Positions 46,769 through 55,160 of a stretch of 64,000 nucleotides of DNA are shown one piece after another. Position 1 is the first letter of the stretch; each line of letters opens with the position of its first letter. The translations under genes were made by a program, and so were the position numbers. This DNA is from Tsukamurella ocularis. Its GTDB lineage: Bacteria; Actinomycetota; Actinomycetes; Mycobacteriales; Mycobacteriaceae. Location: the NCBI RefSeq assembly GCF_024807615.1, contig NZ_JANUCJ010000004.1, positions 433,681-497,680 of the forward strand, given 5' to 3'. The notes under the pieces were generated by a model. That model made no database searches, had not been told where the DNA came from, and was given only the letters and a program-made list of their open reading frames with translations.

Positions 46769-47011
46769 CTAGTCCAGGTCGGTCTTGGGGGAGTAGATCA
46801 CCGTCTGGGCGTCGATCTCGCGCATCGTGCGCATCTTCGGATCGGGGTTGAGCTGCTCGGCGAGCTTGCGGCGCCCGATCTCCACGGCCTTCTTCGTCGC
46901 CGGGCTGGTGGCGATGGCCTTCGCGGTGCGGTTGATCTGCTCGTACCGGCGGCGTCCGGCCTTGGTGCCCAGCACGTAGCCGGCACCTGCGGCGATAACC
47001 AGTCGCATCAT
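46769..47011 (-). CDS. conserved 80-aa protein next to dnaG
   Basis: 80 aa. A Gly/Ala-rich hydrophobic start (MMRLVIAAGAGYVLGTKAGRRRYEQI) followed by helical basic segments ending YSPKTDLD. The VLGTKAGRRRYEQI pattern is common in short actinobacterial membrane-associated proteins of the YtxH type. A small gene at the same place follows dnaG in mycobacteria (Rv2342, from memory). Function unknown. Confidence 0.75.
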   Translation of the reverse strand: MMRLVIAAGAGYVLGTKAGRRRYEQINRTAKAIATSPATKKAVEIGRRKLAEQLNPDPKMRTMREIDAQTVIYSPKTDLD

Positions 47012-47017
47012 GCCGCC

Positions 47018-47023
47018 ACTGTA
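47018..47023 (-). promoter_or_regulatory. -10 element for the 80-aa gene
   Basis: TACAGT on the minus strand lies six bases before the ATG at 47011, so this gene is probably leaderless. Confidence 0.45.
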
Positions 47024-47062
47024 CCGGCCGCGGCCCCGCACCGGCGGGCGGTCCCCGGCCGA

Positions 47063-47068
47063 TAGGCT
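47063..47068 (+). promoter_or_regulatory. -10 element for leaderless yggS-type gene
   Basis: TAGGCT lies six bases before the ATG at 47075. Confidence 0.45.
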
Positions 47069-47074
47069 CGATCC

Positions 47075-47818
47075 ATGAGCTCGTACCCGCCCGCCCAGAC
47101 CGTCGCCGAGTTCGAGGCCGGCATCGCCGACGTGATGCGCCGCATCGACGCCGCGGCTGCCCGGGCGGGGAGGTCACCGTCGGACGTGCGGCTGCTCCCC
47201 GTCAGCAAGACGGTGCCGCAGGAGCGGCTGCGGCTCGCCGTTGCCGCGGGCTGCCGGGAGCTGGGGGAGAACAAGCCGCAGGAGGCCAAGCGCAAGAGCG
47301 CGGAGATGGCCGACCTGGACGTCTCCTGGGCCGTGATCGGCCACCTGCAGACCAACAAGGCGAAGGACGTCGCCGCCGTCGCCGCCGAATTCCAGGCCCT
47401 CGACAGCGTGCGCGTCGCGGAAGCGCTCGACCGCCGGCTGCAGACCCTGGGCCGCGGCCTTGACGTCTACGTGCAGGTCAACACGTCGGACGAGGAGCAG
47501 AAGTACGGGCTGCCGCCCGCCGAAGTGCCGGCCTTCCTCGCGGAACTCCCCGTCTTCGCGTCGTTGCGGGTGCGCGGCTTCATGACCCTCGCGGAGTTCT
47601 CCTCTGACGAGGAGCGGGTGCGCGCCTGCTTCCGCCGGCTCCGGGAGGTCCGAGACCGGGCCGTGCAGGACTGGCCCGAAGCCGTCGAGCTGTCGATGGG
47701 GATGTCCGGGGACTACGAGATCGCCGTGGAGGAGGGCTCGACCTGCGTGCGGGTGGGCCAGGCGATCTTCGGCTCGCGGGCGCTGCCCGACAGCCACTAC
47801 TGGCCCGAGGGGCAGTAA
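47075..47818 (+). CDS. PLP homeostasis protein (YggS/PROSC family)
   Basis: A 247-aa alanine-racemase-fold PLP carrier. The PLP lysine is in RLLPVSKTVP (Lys about 45). GENKPQEAKRK, VIGHLQTNKAKDV and LSMGMSGDYEIAVEEGSTCVRVGQAIFG are family blocks. It buffers pyridoxal phosphate in the cytosol. Its stop codon forms part of the -10 of the next gene. Confidence 0.92.
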   Translation: MSSYPPAQTVAEFEAGIADVMRRIDAAAARAGRSPSDVRLLPVSKTVPQERLRLAVAAGCRELGENKPQEAKRKSAEMADLDVSWAVIGHLQTNKAKDVAAVAAEFQALDSVRVAEALDRRLQTLGRGLDVYVQVNTSDEEQKYGLPPAEVPAFLAELPVFASLRVRGFMTLAEFSSDEERVRACFRRLREVRDRAVQDWPEAVELSMGMSGDYEIAVEEGSTCVRVGQAIFGSRALPDSHYWPEGQ

Positions 47819-47821
47819 CCT
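47816..47821 (+). promoter_or_regulatory. -10 element overlapping the yggS stop
   Basis: TAACCT, whose TAA is the yggS stop codon, lies seven bases before the GTG at 47829. Confidence 0.4.
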
Positions 47822-47828
47822 TCCCCTC

Positions 47829-48374
47829 GTGCTGACCGATGACGAGGACCGCCAGTTCACCGTCGCCGACATCGCCGAGCTCCTGGCGGTCGTCGTCGCG
47901 CTCGGCCTGCTGTTCTGGCTGCTCGATCCGCTTAACCCGTGGGTGAAGTACCCCGCGATCCTGTTCGGCTCCGTCGCCGTGCTCGCGGCCTGGCGCGGCC
48001 TGCGGAGGGTGATCGCCAATCGCGGCGGCGGCCGCGCTGGCGGGATCGCGCCTCTGCAGCTGGTCGAATCGGTTCCGGGCGAGTACTCGCTGATCCTCGT
48101 GGCCGGCGGCACCCCGTCCGACGGTGCCGTCGTCGCGCTCGGACACGAGCCGAACGGCTACTTCTGGCAGGGTGTCGCCGAGCGGATCCTGCCGGAGCGG
48201 ATGCTCACGGTGATCGACTTCGACAGCGAGGCGGGGATGTTCGCCGCCCGGAGCGTCGACAAGGAGACGCTGGTGATCCTGGGCTCGGAGATGGCCCGGA
48301 TCGCGACCGATCCCGCGCGCGTGCGCGAGGTGGTCGCCGCTGCGGAGGCCGACGGCTTCGTCTTCGACGACTGA
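47829..48374 (+). CDS. membrane protein with Imm51-like domain
   Basis: 181 aa. Two hydrophobic helices (about residues 15-35 and 42-58) are followed by a soluble domain with ALGHEPNGYFWQGVAERILPE and VIDFDSEAGMFAARSVDKETL, which resembles the Imm51 immunity family (GYFW and DxEAGMF blocks). No toxin gene is adjacent. The reading frame stays open after the UGA stop for 53 codons ending in a Cys-rich tail. The immunity link is an inference from motif shape. Confidence 0.6.
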   Translation: MLTDDEDRQFTVADIAELLAVVVALGLLFWLLDPLNPWVKYPAILFGSVAVLAAWRGLRRVIANRGGGRAGGIAPLQLVESVPGEYSLILVAGGTPSDGAVVALGHEPNGYFWQGVAERILPERMLTVIDFDSEAGMFAARSVDKETLVILGSEMARIATDPARVREVVAAAEADGFVFDD

Positions 48375-48543
48375 CCCGGGAGGGAATCGTCGGAGAGCTC
48401 GGGCGCGCCTACGGCGAGTTCACAGAAGGCGAAGACGAAGCTGGGCAGGCGATCGGTCGACACGGGCGAGAACGCAGGCGACTGCTGCTGCGACGGGGAC
48501 TGCTGCTGCGGCGACGGGTGCTGCGACTGCTCGTGAAACGACG

Positions 48544-48579
48544 CCGCCCCGCTGGAAGCAACGGCTTCCACCGGGGCGG
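48544..48579. terminator. 16-bp stem with AACG loop after gap
   Basis: The arms 48544-48559 and 48564-48579 pair at 15 of 16 positions around a 4-base loop, 16 bases after the gap stop on its strand. A strong terminator, probably working in both directions. Confidence 0.75.
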
Positions 48580-48594
48580 TGACGGATTCGGTTC

Positions 48595-50109
<1,515 letters not shown>

Positions 50110-50116
50110 GTCCATC

Positions 50117-50122
50117 ATTATG
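50117..50122 (-). promoter_or_regulatory. -10 element for leaderless gap
   Basis: CATAAT on the minus strand, seven bases before GTG 50109. It would make the two upstream ATG codons untranscribed. Confidence 0.45.
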
Positions 50123-50262
50123 CAGTGCCCTGACCGTGCCGCGAGCCACCGGGGCGATGGTGAGAGTGGGCACACAGTCGGCTCCGGAATGCCTGGTCAC
50201 AGTCGGCGTTGGGTCGGGGATGTCGCGGAGATTCCATCGACTATCCGCGGGGGCGGGAGGTG

Positions 50263-50306
50263 TGGGGCAGGTGGGGCTCGAACCCACGACCAGCGGACTA
50301 TGAGTC
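50263..50306. repeat. 44-bp duplicated tRNA 3' segment (probable attachment site)
   Basis: This matches 54841-54884 at 43 of 44 positions. The match covers the acceptor 3' strand, T arm, variable loop and 3' half of the anticodon arm of the tRNA (CAT) at 54838-54914. The rest of the tRNA is absent, and the anticodon-stem side continues with unrelated sequence. This is the usual footprint of integration at a tRNA 3' end. Confidence 0.85.
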
Positions 50307-50506
50307 AGGATCCGTCCGTGCTTGAGAATCCAGAGGACGCATAGGAATCCGTGTTATTGCAGGTGGCGAAGGGTGTTGCTGGGGCGACTGTCCGACGCGA
50401 CGGCGGGCCGTGCTCCGCATCCCGTGACCACGTTGCAACCACGCGCGCGTCCTTTGCCTGGAATCTCTACTGCGCGCGCGGAGCTGCCGCTATGGTCTTC
50501 CGATGA

Positions 50507-50731
50507 AGCTCGACTCGATGCAACAACGACGAGCCCGTTCCCGACAGCTTTTTTGTCACCTTGAAGTACGAGGACGACCGGAAGCGGAAATACCACGACA
50601 CCTTTGAGCTGTCGATGGCTCTGTTGCGGAAGCAGTCGGGTGCTTACCCGTCAACGAGTGGCGAGGCCGGTGAGAGGCGGCGGCTCGTGAAGGCTGTTGA
50701 ACACATCGCCCGCGGGATTGGCCGGGCATGA
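50507..50731 (+). pseudogene. 3' remnant of an unidentified gene
   Basis: The open frame reads NNDEPVPDSFFVTLKYEDDR, then a short helical tail ending KAVEHIARGIGRA. There is no start codon before the middle, and an in-frame TGA lies just upstream. The composition is protein-like, so I read it as the C-terminal fragment of a lost gene at the island edge. Confidence 0.4.
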
Positions 50732-51004
50732 AACGGCGGTGCCCTTGGCTGCTCATCAAGAAGTCGCACCGTCAGACATGGAGCAGTAGTGATCGGTCAC
50801 TGCCTCGCGCGCCGGTTGCCGCGGCCGTTGCGACAGCAGCGTCCAACAAAGGGTAAAATGTACGTGCCCTCTCAGCCTCCCGGCTCACTGTAGGCAATCT
50901 CTCCGAGCGCAGTGTCGTCGGTCACGCTTCTGCTCCTGTCGATCGTAAGGTCTTCCCGGCGTTGGGCTCCACACGCTCTCGCAGACACTACTACCCGTGG
51001 AGCG
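50732..51004. other. non-coding stretch in the island
   Basis: 273 bases between the remnant and the 3' end of the immunity gene. I find no convincing ORF, hairpin or repeat here, and base composition is mixed. Confidence 0.4.
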
Positions 51005-51718
51005 TTACCAAATCAGGTCTCCAACCATAGAAGAACTCATCAGAGTGTCAGCCTCTTCTTCGAAGCTTCCGCCAATTCGTATGTGCTGATCATCGCCATA
51101 CATGTCGACCACGATCATCTCCGTATTCTCGAGCAACTCGCCACCACTCTTCCAGCAGTAGTAAACACTGGAGTCAATATTGCTCATCGCAACATTCAAG
51201 TCCTTCGCACCCATGTTCACTTCATCTGCCAACCAATTTGGATCAACACCGCCGGTATACATCGAGAGGCTCAGAAGCCCTGTGGACAAACTAAATGGAC
51301 CTGAACCCTCACCACTCCATAGAAATCCATCGTGGACTTGCTGGGCAAAATTAACAATATCGTCAGGCACGCCTTGCAATAGACTCAGCTCCGGTCTCAG
51401 TGTGGGTAGCCCCCCTACCCACACCTGCGCGGTATCGGCATCGTAGTCAGCCTCGGGGCACAACAGGTAGCATGCGACTGGAGTCCCGCTTGCCTCATTG
51501 ACCATGATCGCCGCATCCAATGCACCGCCGACTAGCGCAGCGGTTCTCGGATATCTTGACTCCATGCGCTCCATAAGCCGACCAATCAATGCGTCCTTAT
51601 GCAACCCCGCCCTTATATCACTCTCGCCAATCCCCAATTCTCGATACCCGACGGCGCTGTCGGCAACCCGTAAAGAAAACTGCAGAGGAGATATCGCGAG
51701 GTGGTCAGAAATATTCAT
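51005..51718 (-). CDS. putative immunity protein for the adjacent toxin
   Basis: A 237-aa acidic soluble protein, not assigned to a family with certainty. VPDDIVNFAQQVHDGFLW and the acidic, aromatic layout recall SUKH-type immunity proteins. GGGAGG precedes the ATG, five bases after the toxin stop, as expected for a toxin-immunity pair. Codon use is much less GC-biased than the chromosomal genes, a sign of transfer. Confidence 0.6.
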   Translation of the reverse strand: MNISDHLAISPLQFSLRVADSAVGYRELGIGESDIRAGLHKDALIGRLMERMESRYPRTAALVGGALDAAIMVNEASGTPVACYLLCPEADYDADTAQVWVGGLPTLRPELSLLQGVPDDIVNFAQQVHDGFLWSGEGSGPFSLSTGLLSLSMYTGGVDPNWLADEVNMGAKDLNVAMSNIDSSVYYCWKSGGELLENTEMIVVDMYGDDQHIRIGGSFEEEADTLMSSSMVGDLIW

Positions 51719-51723
51719 CGACG

Positions 51724-54700
51724 CTAGCCTCCCTTGGCGGCAGATTTATTGATTCGCAACATTTCTTCGATAATATCAGGTATCTGCCTCCTCAGTCGGG
51801 ATTCGAGCGCTATTTGCTGGCGTATGAAATCAGAGGACCACCTTCCCGCCATCTGTCCAGCGGATCGAGACATCTTGACGCCGTTCTCCGCAGAGTCTAG
51901 CCATTGTAGGTTGCCTCTCCAGTTGAGGAGATCGTATACCTGCCGTCCCGTTAGCTGATCGAAGCCCTTCATCTCAATCATCTTTGCGATGGGGATAACG
52001 TGATCTGGAGATACGTGGGACACTCCTGGCTGAGCACCCGGCCGCTGTTTAATTCTACCGCCTGGCACAGCCGGGTTTGCGTCTCCGATCCGTGGTCGGC
52101 TCAGTCCTTGCAAGACCTCATCGGCTCCGCGCCGCCCGAAGTTCGGACTAATGCTGTGGAAGATCCGACCAAGCTCGGAGGAACTTAGGCTTCCTGCACG
52201 ATACCCAGCCATAGCCTCGTCGAGTTTGTTGATCGTGCGCGCTATCGGTCGGGGCTTTAGGTCAAGTGGCGGCGAGACAACTGGATCGTGCTGCGCCGTG
52301 CCTGATCCGTGGCTGACTTCACGCCCGAGGGTGCTACTCGGTCCCTCAGCTGTCTTCGCTGCGTCCCCGCCCGCCTTCTCCGCTGTGGGCATCGTGGTGA
52401 AGGTCTTGTCCCCGGTGGTGGGCGTGTCGATCGTCCTCGCCGCGTCGGTGGTGATCTTTTCGGGGGTCGCGGCTGTTGTTGGGGTGATCTTCGGTGTGTC
52501 GGATACCTTCGCGGCGGCTCCGGCGGCTTCGGCTGCGGGGCTGGTGGTGAAGGGTTTGTAGTTCGGTCCGGGTGCGGGCGAGGTCGGTGCTGCGGGTTTG
52601 GTGGGTGCGGTTGCTTCCGCGCCGAGCCTGTCTGCTGGTCCGGTGGTAGCGGGCGGGGCAGGTGTGCCGTGTGGTGTGTCGGCGGTTTTCGGGGCAGTTC
52701 CGACAGGGGGTTCACCGGCGGTGGTGACCTTCGCGGCAGCGGCGTCGGGTTTGGGGAGGTCTGTTACCGCACGGGCGTCTTGGACGGCTGCGCCTTCGCC
52801 GAGGCGTGTGCCGATTCTCGATGCGGCTCCGCGTGTGAGTCCGCTGATGATGCGTCCTGCTTCGGGGACCCCAGCGGCGATGCCCACGATGTCGAGGATC
52901 GTCATCGATGTTTCGAAGCTGAGGTCTTGCACTGAGCCTGGGTCGATGTTGCGGGAGGTGATCTTGCCGGTGTCCGCCCAGTGTTCGGTCTGGACGGAGG
53001 TTCCTCGGATGTACGCGCCGTCGTTGCCGACGAGGTTATTGGTCGGACCGCTGCGGGCTCCGCCGAACTCGACCTGGACCGCTTCGCCCTTGGTGGAGGA
53101 AGCCGCTTTGCCGTCGGCACCGATCAGTGGGGCGGTGTAGCTGCGTGATCCGTTCGGGAGGATCTGGGTAATCGCTTTGGTGACATCGACAACGGGAATC
53201 GACAGGTACCGCTGGACGAGTGCGGCGAGCTGCTGTTCCAGTGTTTGTGAGTCCGCCATCTTCTTGGCCACATCCATTGGAATCGGATCAGCATTCACCG
53301 GGTACGGCATGCTGATTGTCCCCTTGGAGTAGTCGATGGGGCGATCCTTCACCGCCTGTAGCTCAGCGGACTTCGCGGCGATTTCCTGTTGCAGCTTCTC
53401 CCGAGCGGGCACCGCCCACGAGTTGATGCGGTTCGCTGCGTCGATCGCTTCCTGACCGGCATCGGGTTTGCCGTACTCGATACCCGAACTTGTGCCTGAA
53501 CTTGTGCTGGTCGCAGGTGCGGCGACGCTGCCATGCAGAGCGGTGTTGGCGAGGTCGTGGGCCACGGCGTTCGGGTTGGTGACACTGCGCCAGCTCGTGT
53601 CAACAGGTGCGCTAGTCGACGGTGTGTCGCGTGACTCCGCCTGCGTCGTGTCCTGCGCGGGCGCGGGATGCCACGGGCCCCGAAGCCGCGAGTTGATGTC
53701 TTGCTGCCGCTGGCGCTCGTTCTCCGCGCGCTGCCCGAGTGCGTTGTCCACCTCGGTCGTCGGGGCGACCCTCGTGCTCGTTTTCCCCGAATGATCCGTG
53801 GTGGTGACTGTGGTAGTCCCGTTGCCGTTGTCGGCGGTTGAAGTCTGGGGCGTATTGGTCTGACTCGGCGCAACCCTCGGAGCGGGCGCAGCAGCACGCT
53901 CCTCACCCGGCTTGGGATTGCCGATGACGCTATCAACACCATTCTCGTGGACGATCTCTTGCCCATTGGGCAATCGCTGCACCGTGATTGGCTTACCATC
54001 AGCGCCGTTGCCGTTATCGGGACCATCTGCGATCAGCGGATACAATGCGCCCTTGTTCGGCTGAATATGCTGCGTGACCGTCGAGGTAGTTTCGTCAATC
54101 TTCTCGATGCTGTACCACGTGGGTTGCTCCCGCCCCAGTGCGTCTTTCGCCCACGGAGTTTTGGTCGTCCGTACCGTCTCACCCGTGCGGGTGTTGGTCA
54201 GGAAAACAGCCCCGTCCGCCCGCTCGACCAATTCCTCGTCAGGACCTGTGGGCACCTGAGCGGTGAAGTGACCAGGACTGTCAGGGGTCGCCATGATGTA
54301 CCAGGCTTTGGGCTCTCCGCCTTCGAGGTCAGGGAGGGTGAAGGTGATGTATCCGCCGTTGTCGGCGTGCACATCCACATCCGAGGTGGTCACCTGCACT
54401 TCGCCGGTGTTCGCGACCGCCGCACCCGCTTCCAGATTCCTCGCGGTCGCCTCGTCCAGGCTCTTCTCCAAGGATTCGCGTGCACCTTCGCGGGCGAGTT
54501 CGCCGGGTTTGGAGAGGGCTTCGACGATTCCGTAGGCCCAGCCGACGAACGGCACCGCCACAGGCGCATGCGTCGACGCCGAACCCGCCGCGGCCACAGG
54601 ATCAGCGAGAATCTCCTCCGGGGTAGCCGACGCCGCAAACCGTCCTACCCCAGCCGCAGGACTGGTCACATTCTTCGCCAGCCCCGACCACGCACGCACG

Positions 54701-54780
54701 AGGCTGCCGCTGGCCTGGTCCCGCGCGCGAAGAAGCCCCGAAAGTACTTCGGAGGCCGAAGGCAACCAATTCGCAACCAC
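51724..54780 (-). CDS. polymorphic toxin with C-terminal HNH-type nuclease (5'-truncated?)
   Basis: 1018 codons from GTG. The N-terminal part has a helical region and a hydrophobic patch (APVAVPFVGWAYGIVEAL, about residues 72-89), then beta-rich modules, long Thr/Pro/Ala-rich linkers (about 300-410 and 660-850) and a coiled-coil-like stretch near 470-520. The C-terminal nuclease has SPDHVIPIAKM (D926, H927) with NLQWLDSAENGVKMSR, an HNH arrangement. The frame is open 17 codons upstream of the GTG, to a stop 26 bases from the tRNA end, so the true N-terminus may be missing. Confidence 0.75.
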   Translation of the reverse strand: MVANWLPSASEVLSGLLRARDQASGSLVRAWSGLAKNVTSPAAGVGRFAASATPEEILADPVAAAGSASTHAPVAVPFVGWAYGIVEALSKPGELAREGARESLEKSLDEATARNLEAGAAVANTGEVQVTTSDVDVHADNGGYITFTLPDLEGGEPKAWYIMATPDSPGHFTAQVPTGPDEELVERADGAVFLTNTRTGETVRTTKTPWAKDALGREQPTWYSIEKIDETTSTVTQHIQPNKGALYPLIADGPDNGNGADGKPITVQRLPNGQEIVHENGVDSVIGNPKPGEERAAAPAPRVAPSQTNTPQTSTADNGNGTTTVTTTDHSGKTSTRVAPTTEVDNALGQRAENERQRQQDINSRLRGPWHPAPAQDTTQAESRDTPSTSAPVDTSWRSVTNPNAVAHDLANTALHGSVAAPATSTSSGTSSGIEYGKPDAGQEAIDAANRINSWAVPAREKLQQEIAAKSAELQAVKDRPIDYSKGTISMPYPVNADPIPMDVAKKMADSQTLEQQLAALVQRYLSIPVVDVTKAITQILPNGSRSYTAPLIGADGKAASSTKGEAVQVEFGGARSGPTNNLVGNDGAYIRGTSVQTEHWADTGKITSRNIDPGSVQDLSFETSMTILDIVGIAAGVPEAGRIISGLTRGAASRIGTRLGEGAAVQDARAVTDLPKPDAAAAKVTTAGEPPVGTAPKTADTPHGTPAPPATTGPADRLGAEATAPTKPAAPTSPAPGPNYKPFTTSPAAEAAGAAAKVSDTPKITPTTAATPEKITTDAARTIDTPTTGDKTFTTMPTAEKAGGDAAKTAEGPSSTLGREVSHGSGTAQHDPVVSPPLDLKPRPIARTINKLDEAMAGYRAGSLSSSELGRIFHSISPNFGRRGADEVLQGLSRPRIGDANPAVPGGRIKQRPGAQPGVSHVSPDHVIPIAKMIEMKGFDQLTGRQVYDLLNWRGNLQWLDSAENGVKMSRSAGQMAGRWSSDFIRQQIALESRLRRQIPDIIEEMLRINKSAAKGG

Positions 54781-54837
54781 GAGGCCGAATCCGAACCTCG
54801 CGAAGCTGCCGAGCCGGGCGGCTCGTGCAGGTCAGCT

Positions 54838-54914
54838 TGGTGGGGCAGGTGGGGCTCGAACCCACGACCAGCGGATTATGAGTCCGCGGCTCTAACCGAC
54901 TGAGCTACTGCCCC
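54838..54914 (-). tRNA. tRNA with anticodon CAT (Met elongator or Ile2)
   Basis: 77 nt including encoded CCA. Acceptor GGGGCAG pairs with CTGCCCC; the D-arm has AGCTCAGTCGGTTAGAGC; the anticodon stem GCGGA/TCCGC encloses CTCATAA; the T-arm is GTGGGTTCGAGCCCCAC. Anticodon CAT could be elongator Met or lysidine-modified Ile2, and I cannot decide by eye. Its 3' part is duplicated at 50263-50306. Confidence 0.9.
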
Positions 54915-55160
54915 CGAACTGGTTGTCCCGATCACTGCGAGATGTCTCGACGATTACAGGCCTGACCAGCGCCGATACAGTAGCACTGCGTGACATTGGT
55001 GTCAGCATCGGCCCGGGGTTGCAGGCGCAGTCGGTGGTGCATTCCGGTGTTACCGCTGTTGCAATTGTGGTTCAATGCTCTTCAATGGGCGGATGTGACT
55101 GGTGTGACTCAGTGACTTCCGACGATGCTTCAAGACAGCGAGCACCCCGAGGAGTCCGCC
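54915..55160. other. intergenic region upstream of tRNA and secreted protein
   Basis: 246 bases between divergent genes. It should hold the tRNA promoter: minus-strand TGTAAT and TACTGT hexamers are present at 54954-54959 and 54980-54985. The promoter for the secreted protein gene should also lie here. No ORF is seen. Confidence 0.35.

Larger units (their letters stand above)
50263..54840. mobile_element. tRNA-bounded island with a toxin-immunity pair
   Basis: About 4.6 kb lies between a partial tRNA copy (50263-50306) and the complete tRNA. It holds a gene remnant, a putative immunity gene with markedly lower GC than the chromosome, and a large polymorphic-toxin gene. I see no integrase or transposase inside, so it is a remnant or depends on an enzyme elsewhere. 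Confidence 0.65.

Noticed and set aside
48372..48374. Selenocysteine at the UGA of the Imm51-like gene
   Set aside because: No SECIS-like hairpin follows directly, and no selenoprotein family fits.
50263..50306. A complete second tRNA gene
   Set aside because: The D-arm and 5' acceptor are absent and the anticodon stem cannot close; it is only the 3' portion.
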